DNA from: Cryphonectria parasitica EP155
Lineage: Eukaryota; Ascomycota; Sordariomycetes; Diaporthales; Cryphonectriaceae
Assembly (NCBI RefSeq): GCF_011745365.1
Contig: NW_024468909.1
Span: 2,232,001-2,296,000, forward strand
Direction: 5' to 3'
Length of the DNA stretch: 64,000 bases
Positions 35,508 through 46,296 of this stretch are shown in pieces. A model generated the notes under the pieces. That model was not told the origin of the DNA and searched no databases. It saw nothing but the letters and a program-made list of their open reading frames with translations. The position numbers and the translations under genes are program-made. How positions within the stretch are numbered: position 1 is the first letter of the stretch; every line of letters starts with the position of its first letter.

Positions 35508-35519
35508 CCCCCCCCCCCC
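35508..35519. repeat. Poly-C tract (12 C)
   Basis: Twelve consecutive C, about 1.5 kb upstream of the cyclin start. Confidence 0.95.
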
Positions 35520-37058
35520 AGTGCCTTCATACTATGTACAAGTTCGAGCTTTTCCTGGGCGGTGCTTTGGGGGAGGGGGAAGCATGGATGAGGACTTGTC
35601 GGACTGTCACTCTTATGGTATCATACCCACAGCCGTGACATCCCCGTTTCGCACGCTTTGTGCGGATGTACTTCGTACCGTGAAGGACAGGTGCTAAAGC
35701 ATGAGAGGTACGTACTGCCAGGTACTGTGATACGGACTACTGTGGATACCGTGCCCCTCCTGCCGTTCGTTCCTTCCCACATCCATCGTGATGTCCATTC
35801 CACGAGCCCACCCAACCTTGTCGAGCTGGGTTGGGACTGGAACTGTACACAGCAACCTTGAAGAATGAACTTCATGGACCACGCATCCGTGGTCCCGACG
35901 TTTATCATGTTGTCTCTAAACTTCTCCCATCCTTATGTGTCCCTTTCTTCTTTCCTATCGTCATCCCCATCGTCCCTCTACAGCTTGTTGGTGAAGGGCC
36001 CCTTCAAGTCGGCTGGCCCTCCTCCTGTCTTCCCCTTCTGGTGACCAGAACTTCAAATCCTCTGAAGCCAGCCTTACCACCCTCACTTTGCCTCCCTGGC
36101 ATCTTTGTTGTTCTCTGTCTATCCCTCTCCTACCGCTCGTCCTCAGACTACTGGGTAACCGCGTCGACCTGTTCTGTGACCGCGTTGCGAGCGTTTCCAT
36201 AGGGGATCGTAGCCCTCCACAGTACCACACCAACACCTGCCGCCGAGCTTGGATCGACATTCATTGACTGCCGACCTTCCCCTCCCCCTTTTGGTGGGAA
36301 CACGATCCCAGCTGCTAGGTTCCCATACGGAAAGGACCGTTGAATTACAAGACACGTGAATCAGTCAAGAACGGCACGGAAAGTGCTCGTCACGGAGAGC
36401 TTGTGATGGAAGCAGCCAGAATTCGGTAAAAACAGCTTCCTCGAATGCTACGCGACTTACCGGCCTTGGGGACCTCTCTTTGGCTATTGTGATCTTTTAC
36501 GGGGCTGTCTATTGTGAAGAGCCCAGAAGCTTCTTCCGCAGAGAATACGGTTTGGCTTGGTTGGCTGGCCATTGACTCTCAAACGAACAATAGCAGAGAA
36601 CCGAAACCCACACAATTTGACGACACAGGACTTTCTGTGAATGGAGAGAAGTCAAACGAGAAAAACCAACCACCACCGATGACGCACCTCGATTGATAGA
36701 CGCCATCACGCAGCCTGACTACTTCACTCAAGTTGTCACCTTCCGAGATGGTTTTGACAGTTACAACAACGCCTCCCTGATCCGCTAATCGAGCCTGCTC
36801 CTATCACCAAACTCTTTGAACGAAAGGACTCTTTGGCACGCGTGTCGACTTCTCCTCCTCCTACAAAGCCGACTTGCATTGTTCCTGATGTCTTCAACTA
36901 CGACGATCACCACCGCTTCCCGACAACACAGCTTCCGGCGCTCTCCTGCCCCATCGAACAGGAGCCAGTCGAGGCAGATACCACACCCACACCCAGAGTC
37001 CCAACAAGGACGAACCGTCTGCTTGCGAGAGGGCGGCCCTCTTGGATCGCAGCACAAC

Positions 37059-39180
37059 ATGTCGAGTGCTGCGTACTACGGTCAGCGGTCTGTGGGCTAT
37101 GAGACAGCAGCTCCAGACCGAGACTCTTATAACAACTATTCGGCCCCGCTCTCTAAGTCCTGGGCCAGTGCAAGAGACACTCAGAATTGGTCCGACGGTT
37201 ACCAAAGTTACTCTCAACCTCAAGTAACGCAACGACAGCAGTATCGACCACCACAACAAGGTCCAGCACAAGCGCGCCAGGCTGCGCCCAGCACTTCCTA
37301 TTCCTCGAGGCAGCCAACAACTGGACCAACGTCCCCGGCCTCGGCCCATTCCAGCCATATAACGTCAGGGGCCTCAACAAATGGAGATTCGCAGTCCATG
37401 GTTATGCACAGCCTACAGTTACCAGCGCGCATAAGTTCCAAGGGAGGGAACCTGGCAGATTTTTCGGCGCAGGTGAGTTCCTACCGCCGTGAACCCCCCC
37501 TACCCCCTACCCCCCCTGCACACCGGACACGCCAGCTAATTTGTCTCAGCTCACCTGTCTTTTTTGGTTCGAGAGCCCCAAGGTCCTCGAGGCTGCGGAG
37601 AGGATACGGTCTGTCCCGGAGGACAGGCCACTGCCTTTACTGAGCGCGCATGCACTTCCTACCGAGCCTTTTAGGAAATGGGTTAGCTCGGTTCTCTCGA
37701 CCACGCAGGTCACTCAAAATGTGATACTGCTGGCCTTGTTATTCGTTTATCGGCTGAAGATGACGAACCCCTCCGTTAGAGGTCGACCGGGCAGCGAGTA
37801 TCGGCTCTTGACCGTTGCTCTGATGTTGGGAAATAAGTGTGAGTAGCAGCTATTGTCTGCTTGAAGAGGCCAAAGCTAATGGATGAAACAGTCTTGGACG
37901 ATAACACGTACACGAACAAGACCTGGGCTGAGGTCTCTGGCATCTCCGTACAAGACATCCATGTCATGGAGGTTGAGTTTTTGAGCAACATGCGGTACGC
38001 TCTGTTGGCTTCGAGCGAGCAGTGGGAAGAGTGGCTTGACAAGTTGGCTTCCTACTCCGTCTTCTGTGAACGAGTCTCCAATGGCACGTCTTCATCCTCC
38101 AGGACGGTGTCACCCACCCTTCTGATCCCTTCACCGACCGCGGGCAAGGGGCTTTCACCAGTCGCCTCACCAACCGCGTACCAGTCGGCCCAACGCGGGT
38201 TCGCAACGACGAATGGCGGTAGGACGTACTCACCACCTACACTCCCAGTCAACCCGACCCCAATGATGTACCCCGAGACTGTTGGCAGCGTTGTTACATC
38301 ATTCAACCAGCGGCCTGATTTTGGAGGCTCGAATAACAGGAAGCGAAGTTGGGACGAACAGAGTGTTGAGCCGCCCACGAAGAGGGCTCACCTCGCGCCT
38401 GCCCAGCAAGCTCCCAAGCCTGCTCCAGATGCTCGGCGTCTGCCTGTTCCGGCTTTGACGGTGAATACGAACTATCAGACACCAGTGACGCAACCTACGT
38501 ACGCAAGCACGAGCTACTCTATGCAGCAGTTTCAGCAGCAGCAGCAGCAGCAGGGAGCTCCTTATGCAGTATCACTTCCTCCGCTCGACCCAGGAACTCG
38601 AGCCATGTCGACGGTCTACGCGCCTCCCACAACTACCTCCTGGGCTCCTGCGTCGACCATGACGAGTAGTGGCGCTACGCAGCAGAATCTGCATCATGCA
38701 AAGGCGGTTACACCAACGAATCAATATCCCCCGACGGTACACTACCCCCCAACGTCGAACGCAACCTTTGGCACGCCCACCAAGCGACTGAGTCCGATCA
38801 ACAACACGCTGACGCCGGCTGCTGCATACAATGCGTCCTCGCCTCTTCATGACTATCCTCACAACAGCGGTTTCCACACGCCCATCACTCATTCCCCATC
38901 CATCTATCTGCAGCAGCGGAACAGTCCCTACAAGCCTATACGCCATGTGCGCACCCTGCTCAACCCACCTCCACCCATGAGCTTGCAGGGCTATCAGCTG
39001 CCCGCTATCCCACCGAGCCAGATGCACTACCAACCCATTGGTCGTAGGAACGACCAGCGGACCGGTATCGTGCCTGAGTACCGAGTACATGATGCCTATA
39101 GCAGGCACCCCAGCTTCACTCCTGGTCAGCACGCGACAAGCCAACAAAGCCAACATCGTTTCACAGACCTCATGCACTAA
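37059..39180 (+). CDS. Cyclin, Clg1/Mug80 (Pho85-type) family
   Basis: Regulatory subunit for a cyclin-dependent kinase, most likely a Pho85/Cdk5-type kinase as for the PCL cyclins. Exons: 37059-37472, 37550-37838, 37892-39180; introns 77 bp (phase 0) and 53 bp (phase 1, gtgagt/acag). The product is 663 residues from this start. The cyclin core is at about residues 165-275: FRKWVSSVLSTTQVTQNVIL, YRLLTVALMLGNKFLDD and NKTWAEVSGISVQDIHVMEV. The N-terminus (Ser/Gln/Tyr-rich) and the long C-terminus (Pro/Gln-rich, a Q7 run, many Ser/Thr-Pro) are disordered. An in-frame ATG at 36888 would give 720 residues. I prefer 37059 because its context AACATGTCG is better (A at -3) and MSSAAYYGQ is a usual start of these proteins. 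A 13 kb gene-free block precedes it. Confidence 0.88.
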
Positions 39181-41231
39181 GGGACGATGCGAGATCACTC
39201 CTACCTCACAACATATTATTCGATTTTACACAATTGTATTTTTTAACACACATCACCACCTCACGAGACAACACAGCATTTGCATCATTTGGGCGTCTGG
39301 GAATGGAAGGCAACCCGCATGGTATAAGATGAATCAAGAAGAATGGTTGGAAGTTTTCTTGCTCTCTTCTTTCATCCTCTCGCATCGAAAGCGCGGGCGG
39401 ACATTTGCATTGCCACATTTTCACATGCTTATACGTGGCACATTCTCACAATGGCATTACCCGTACTTTTCACAGATTAGAGACCCCTTGGCTGTGCACT
39501 CAGGCTCAGAAGAGCCCTTGCGGGTCATGAAGGCTGCTGGCCTTCCAGAGTTGGCAGGCCCTCGCGGTGGATTGAGTAAGAGAAGCAATCTTCAGCCATA
39601 TTTGATAACCTTCAGGCCTAGACGCATAGTCTTCTGCCTTGGGAATAAAAGATTGAAAAACCATAAAACCTTCCTCTCTCTGAATGTGACTTGTTCCCGT
39701 CTAAATCAATTTTTGAGCTCCCAGACGACCTCCCCGATATGCCACCCCTTCTCTTGTGTCGCCTAACATGACCGAACTCGACTGCAGATTGTCTGGACAA
39801 GAATGTGCTCTTCCAGGAACGACTCGGTGAGTGTCCACTCAACGAGCAGGTATAAGCATGGTCGACCCTAGGACTCAGAATGTTGCGCCGGGGGCAGCAT
39901 CTACAGAGGCCAGTCCAGGTTATTGCTAGCTCTTCCCAGAGAATGTTCCACCACACATGTGGACTTTTAGCTCGATGCTCTTTCTCGTGAATTACAGACA
40001 CAACTACCTCGCGGATTGGTTAACTGGAGACCGCTGGAGTCAAGCATACTTGTGCATGCCACGGAGTGTTGCGAGGTTTTCTCCTACGTCGTGGCCGCCT
40101 CGCCCATACGCGCGCGCATGGGCGGAGCTTCAGTGGCCTTTCTGGTCTTGTCCACGCAGCTCACGGGAGGTTTCATGACTGCGCATACATAGACCTCCTT
40201 TCTTCCTTCGCAAAAGATCTGGGGCCTCGGTGAGTTTCTTGTTCGCGTGTTTCGGTATGTCTCTGGATGTTTTTTCCCCCTTATCGAATGCAACTAGGAT
40301 GATTGGTGAGGTGAGGTTCAGAGCTGAGGGACATGAGATGATGTAGTTGGGTGTATGGTTGTACCTTTGTAGCCAAATTATATGATCGAGGGAAGTCTCT
40401 GTCGTGTCAGTGCGGAGGGAAGCTTTGTCTGTACTGGTGAAGGGGAAGTGGTTGCCATGGCTGCGGGTGAATGGTGCTTGCAGCAGACGTCGTGCTGAAG
40501 GGACGTTGGATTTCGGTTCAGGTTGGCTAGTAACTATGAATGGACGTCCTAATGCGGCGGTCCCATCTAGACTTTGTCATTTGAATGAGCCGATATCCAT
40601 AAGCGATGGCAGCAAATATAACAATAATCGGATAAAGGTTAGCGAAGGAACGAAAGGCCTGATGTCCTTCCAAAAATCACAGACTGAGGAGAGTCCGAGT
40701 GCCTTTCATAAGCCCACAACACGTGAACCCTATAGGGCTGTACGAAATGCCTTGCTGAAAGTCTCAAGATCAGTTCGATTTTCTTTCATCAAAGGCACTT
40801 GGGCAAGTACTCGACGCAGGGCGGAGGAAGGGGCCTGGAGTCCTCAACAGGACCTAAAGGGAAAACGCCCGATACGGTAATTCCCAGTCTTGGCATTTCC
40901 CCAACTGGCGCCAGCTGTCAGACCCCGCCCCTGCGAAGCCGGAGCCGAAGCAGGGGGGACTCGTCATGCCATATGGCCTAGCATGACATGCCACTCTCTC
41001 CTATACTCGAAAACCCATCAATTCATTTCTTTGGTCTCTTAATTCATTCATTCTCATACTTCCAGCTACAGAGGCCATCAGTTTCGAAGCAGGCAGACGA
41101 GCAAACCCTCAAAAACCAGGGCAGATCGCGGTCCACCGCCACGGCAAAGAGGCAAACGCTCTCACCAGTGGACCCCCGACAAGTATCGCCAGCAAGCCTT
41201 CCAGGCCAAGCCCCTCGCCGAATATAACAAG
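39181..41231. other. Intergenic between cyclin and dioxygenase genes
   Basis: Both flanking genes run on the plus strand, so this is cyclin 3' flank plus dioxygenase promoter. No recognisable coding or RNA gene and no notable repeat. A short plus-strand frame continues past 39181 but is not protein-like. Confidence 0.65.
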
Positions 41232-42613
41232 ATGCTCTCCTATATAGTCGGCCTCCTAGCATGCCTCCTCGTCTTCTACAACCCGCTCTCTCAGCTGCTC
41301 AACCTCTCGCCCTCTGCCCCGCCGCAGATCCGCCGCACGCCGCGGCCGAGGGTGGACGAGAGCCTGCTGGCCCTGGACGACTGGCGCGGGAACCTGAGCT
41401 GTCCGGACGACGCCGACTCGTACCGCGTGCACGTGTTTTCCAAGGCGCCACTGGTTATCTATATCGAGAGCTTCCTGAGTAGGGCGGAGAGGGCACATTT
41501 GCTCGAGATCAGGTGAGTTTTTCAGGACGACGCTTTTTCTTCTTTCTTTGTTAGAAGCTTTTTCTTGTGGAGGAAGAGAGGCAAAGGGGAAAGAACTCGA
41601 GAGGGTGGGGAAGGAGAAGAGGTTCTTTTTTTGGGGGGGAGGGGGAGTTTACCAGCAGATTGGGTCTCCTTGCGTCTCGCTTGTCCTGATAAGGGAGGTG
41701 AGAATGTGGTTGGACAGCTAGGATCTGACCATGCCGTGACCTTATGAGAGACGATAACTGACATGATATTGATTCTTTGGATGTGTTCCATCGCTACGAT
41801 GTCTACGTCTATGTAAAACGAAGAAGATGAGAATGTACTACCAGGACAACATTATACTAACCTGCCATACCTCCATGCTTGTACAGTGAGCCGGCCTTTG
41901 AACCCGCAACCATCACACACGACGGCGGTGCGGCCACGGAGCGTGACCAGACCATCCGCGACTCGGAGGTGGCAGTGATCCCGCGGACCGAAGTGGTTCG
42001 GTGCATTGAGGCTCGAGCGCGGGCCTTTCAGGGCTGGCGAGGGGAGCAGTGGATAGAGCGCCTGCGGACCCAGCGGTATCGTCCTGGGGGCCACTACAAC
42101 CACCACTTTGACTGGAGTTCGTCCTACGGGGGGTGGGGTCGCGTGAGCAGCTTCATGGTTTGGGTCGACGGCTCATCTGATGACCCAGAGGACACCCTCC
42201 AGGGTGGCGGCACAGAGTTCCCACTGCTCAGGAAAGCGGGCCTCGACGAGAGGTGGTGCCGCTTCATTGAATGTGGCACAACAACTACTAGAGCAAAGAA
42301 GGGGGTTGATGATCCTCCTGCTACTGAAGATAAGCATAGCGCTGACGCGATTGAGGCAAAGACCCAAAGAACAGCAGAGGCCAAGGCCGGGGATGATGCC
42401 GGATCTGGCTTTGCTGGGGAGGGGAAGGAGGAGGCGGCGGAGGCGGAGGATAAGGTGGTGTTCAAACCTCTGGCTGGTAATGCCGTGTACTGGGAGAACT
42501 TCAAGCCTGACGGGACTGGTCGTGGCTGGGATGAGGCCTGGCACGCCGGCCTGCCCGTGATTAGAGGAACCAAAGTCGGCCTGAACATCTGGACGTGGGG
42601 GAGGATAGACTGA
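41232..42613 (+). CDS. Prolyl 4-hydroxylase-like 2-oxoglutarate/Fe(II) dioxygenase
   Basis: Non-haem iron oxygenase related to the prolyl 4-hydroxylase alpha subunit, membrane-anchored and probably facing the ER or secretory lumen; the target is unknown. Exons: 41232-41512 and 41887-42613, with a long 374 bp intron (phase 2, gtgagt/acag). The product is 335 residues. An N-terminal signal anchor (residues 2-20, LSYIVGLLACLLVFYNPLS) is followed by the fold. Iron ligands are H167 and D169 (HHFD) and H313 (EAWHAG), with K323 (GTKVGLN) to bind 2-oxoglutarate. QRYRPGGHYNHHFDW and the W-ENF-pD...HAGLPVIRGTK block are classic. Between strands there is a charged, Ala/Glu/Lys-rich insert at about residues 222-283, longer than in typical family members. 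All catalytic residues are present, so the enzyme should be active. Confidence 0.9.
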
Positions 42614-45600
42614 GACCGATATCCGGCAGGAAGGCTGTTCGAAAATGTCACGATGGCCTCAGGGGTCCAGACCCATCCCGCGCGTGGCTGAGAGTCAAAA
42701 GGAGAAAAGGGGGAAGGGGGCTAGGCAGGCAGACCATGCAGCTCCCCTCACCGCCCGAGGAGAAGCATATGGGTGTGCCCAAGCAGCCAGCCCATCTGGC
42801 CGCTGATTGCTCAACTGCCTTGAAGTTCTCAAGCAGCAGACCGCACCCCTGCCCCCTTTCCCCCGTGAGCAACCCATTCTTTCTGGCCGTAAGTCACAGC
42901 TCTCCCTTGCAGATAATCGACATAAACAGTTCCCTATCATAGAGGTAGAGGAGAGCGGAATCAGCAACTCCCTGGAAAATGATCCCCGCCAGACAATCCT
43001 TCATTGACCGGATCGGTTCCAAAACCTGCGAGGGTGTATGTATGTCTCGAATAGCATATGCTCCTCGTATCGCAATCGTACCGATTATCATAATCTTTGT
43101 CGTCTCGTATGTGGGGCGGGGCAAGTCTTCCTGCGTTAACAATGCATCATGTGTGATTTGCCGTGATTGCTTCTTGCATGTCTCCACACCAAAGTTGCAC
43201 ATCAGAATCCCATGCTCCCGAGGCCAGGGTGAGAAAGACAGAGGGAGTGTGTGTGAGAGGGAGAAAGAGAGCCTCAAAAGGTCGACGTGAAGCATACCCC
43301 CCTGCGACCGGCGGCATGGCATGGCATGGCAAGGCATGGCATCGCATGGCATCGCATTGCCTAATTAGCGAACGCAAGTCGTCCGAGGCCCTGTTTCTGT
43401 TACATCACAAAGCGCGCCTCCCGCGTGCCTCGTGCCTCCCGATGACACCCTCTCATCTGCACGATCCCACCACCACGCCGCGCCCCAAGCCCCTAACCCA
43501 GAAAGAAAAAACCGGACTCGAGGCGCTGGCCGCGGGTGCACGCGTGACGGCCCCGGCCGCCTCGGGGAGAATATTCGAGATTGCGGCGCCGCTTGAGTGC
43601 GTGTGTTTGCATCATCGCATCCCATAATCTCCAAGTCGTCCCATCAGACCGCGGCGATAGCAAAAATTCAACCTGGGCCCTTGCATCCAGTGAGGCAAAT
43701 AAAGAAAAAAGAAAGTAATAAGAAGAAGAAAAAAGGGGACTAGGCCCCTTTTCCCCCACCCCTCATGATTCCCCATCACCTGCATATGCCCACGATGTTT
43801 TCCGAAGTGCTTACAGGACCCTAATGCTTTATGCTTTTTGTGGTCGGACCAGCGCCACGAGGAGCCAATGGAGCAACCCTGAAGCCTTATCAGGGTCGAT
43901 TGCGTGATCGAGAAGCGAGCCCAAAAGGCGCTGGGTTTCTGTCGAGGAGAGAGCCAACGGGGGACCGGATGTGTGAGCAGGGCTCTCTTTCCGCACCTGC
44001 AGGATGGTTTCTCGAGCCCCCTAGTCCAGCCCTTGATACCTCACAGCGCTCTGTTTTGCTGCCGGCTGGTGTCTTCCAGATAGACTCGGCCATGTCTCTT
44101 TTGCTCCCCGGCTTTCTCTTCCCCTCCAATAGCGGATGTCGTCCGAGGGCCTGCACAGGGACTAGTCTGGGAAGCGCACTAGTTCAATAGCGGCGAGGGA
44201 GCTGCATCTTTCCTGTTCATCGTTTGTTCTTTTTTTGGGTTTTGGTATCATTTTTCTTTCTTTTCTTTTCTAGATGCACGCTTATCTAGGTCGATCTGGG
44301 TTCGAGATACAAATCCGGACGGGGAAGACGCAAGGCAGAGTCTGCGGTTATGCGGCCATCGGTGCGGCAGCCTTACGACATGTGAAACGGTGAAGCTGAT
44401 GATTGCGCATCATGTCGGAGAGAGAGAGGAGGAATCGTATCAAGAGGGCGCAGAGGGCTCCTCTTGACTGGCTTGCCCTGTCTGAGCAGATGGATGGATG
44501 GATGAATGGACTGTCAAACGAGTTCGACGACGCGAGCATATTGCGCATGATGTTGCGTCTGTGTAGCCAGCCATGATTATTGTGCTCTCTTGTGTGTGCG
44601 CGCGGTTTCTTCCCTTCCCTGAGGAGGGCCGTGGGTCTTTTGCTCAGTCAGTCATTATCTGTTTGCCACACTCGATGCTATGTCTGTAGTCAGTCTTCAT
44701 TCCCTCGTCAGCGTAACGGGATCCTGCTCGTAAACAAGCACGACAAGGGCCCACCCCCTCTCTTGTCTCTTCTCTTCAAGCCTGATGGTCGTCGGTGGGA
44801 GGCTGCGGGTCGATATGTACATGATCAGAAGAGAGAGGACGGAAGTCGGGCGGCTCGTCGGGCGGCAAAACATCCCAGCACGACGGCAACGATGTTGAGA
44901 CTTGGGAATATCGAGATCAACAGCCGTTGGCGAAGTACCTCTCCGCCCGGAACCTGGCCTGGGCCGGGCTGTACTTGCATGGATCCTTGCACGGCCTCGG
45001 CTTAACGCCTTCTGTGCCGTCTCGCTTGTTTGTTCTGGGCCTGCGGAAAGAGAGATGGGGCGACTGAACCTGCGGGCGCGACTTGGATTCTGGTGCAAGT
45101 CAGTATGAGGATGCAAGTAACTGGCAAGATCGCCTCCACCCGCTGTTAAGAACCCATCCACATGGGTACCTCCATTGCATCACGGCTCCAGTATCCGCTG
45201 CGGGAACCCCCACTAACACGATCCGCCCTGGCCGCACAGGCTGGAGATAGGCAAGGGTATCCCAAGTATTGTCTCCAGTTGAGACCAGCAAAAAACGAAA
45301 ACCCCCAGCGATATGGCCTGTGCTGATGAGTTTATCCCCTGGCTCTATCCCGGCTAAGTCAATAACCCATCCCAGTAAGAGGGACGAGAAAGATGCTTAG
45401 AGGTACGAAAGTGCTAAGAGGAAAACTTTGACACTCAGAAACATTAGAAAATACGGTTTGTGGACTGCAGAGTTGCGATGTACCTTGGGCAAAGTAAGCT
45501 GGGCGCATTGGCACCAAGACTAGATCTGCGAGATACCTTCTCAGCTTACAATGTACTATGTAGAAAGTGCCCCCGTTTTTGGCAAGCCTTTTTCGGACAG

Positions 45601-46296
45601 GGGTCAGTCCAACAATGACGTCCTGGCTCTCCCACGCTGACCCATGCTACCTTGCATCAACTAGCACACAATCCCAAACCGCCTTCCGGCAATACGATGG
45701 CCCTCACCTCTGGGCAAGCCGGGGCCGCGCCTGGCCAAGTCTCGGTCGGCTGTACAAATGGGTTCAGGGAAAGAAAAAGTGTACTTTGTGCTATGGTGAG
45801 AAGGGGATTAAAGTGAAAAATGAGTTAGCACACTTGCAAGGTATCTGGCATAGGCTGTCGGTCATGAGTGCTTTGTACCTTTTTTCCTCGACCCCCGTTG
45901 TGCCGCCGGGAAGAAGAGGTGGTGGGGTGGGCTTTCAGATTCCCATGGCGACAAGCAAGTTCGTGGTGGCCATTACTCCCACGCCCGCGCGCCGATAGAT
46001 ACCTCTGGACTGGTCTGTATATAAATATTATTTTCATCTTCCCAGAGTTTGAATTCTCGTGGTGTCGTTCTCTAGTGTTCAGTCTTTTCCCATCTTCCTC
46101 CACTTCATTCACACACTACTGTTACCCCAGAACTTCGCTTGGGACAGAGGTCAAGAGAAAACACGCAAAAGACCAAGAAAGTCATTTTGTCTATTCTCAT
46201 CAACTTTGTATTTTCTTAGTCCTGCAAGGGAGGGAAGAAGATCCTATACATATTCATACATCTACACGCACATACAATCACACCATCACTCTCAAC
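42614..46296. other. Intergenic 3.7 kb
   Basis: Dioxygenase 3' flank, GGCAT pentamer repeats near 43313-43351, a GATG tetramer run near 44490-44510, and the promoter of the sulfotransferase-like gene, with a pyrimidine-rich stretch at 46085-46130. Several frames of 100-170 codons are open but none resembles a protein family. Confidence 0.6.
43313..43351. repeat. GGCAT/CGCAT pentamer repeat
   Basis: About eight GGCAT units with CGCAT and GGCAA variants. Confidence 0.9.

Larger units (their letters stand above)
24001..37058. other. 13 kb gene-free, simple-repeat-rich interval upstream of the cyclin gene
   Basis: I scanned all frames and found no recognisable domain or spliceable chain of coding segments. 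The longest open frame is a 381-codon minus-strand one at 32007-33152 with no recognisable motif and an odd residue mix; a 198-codon one lies at 26836-27432. The DNA is of moderate GC content with many microsatellites, A/G/C homopolymers, short tandem repeats and scattered pyrimidine tracts. The last ~1 kb before the cyclin is CT-rich, as in fungal promoters. It may hold long 5' leaders, non-coding transcripts or distal control elements of the cyclin; none can be proven from sequence. Confidence 0.6.

Noticed and set aside
44270..44330. tRNA-like T-arm (GGTTCGAGAT)
   Set aside because: No matching acceptor stem, D arm or anticodon arm around it; no convincing tRNA was found anywhere in the window.
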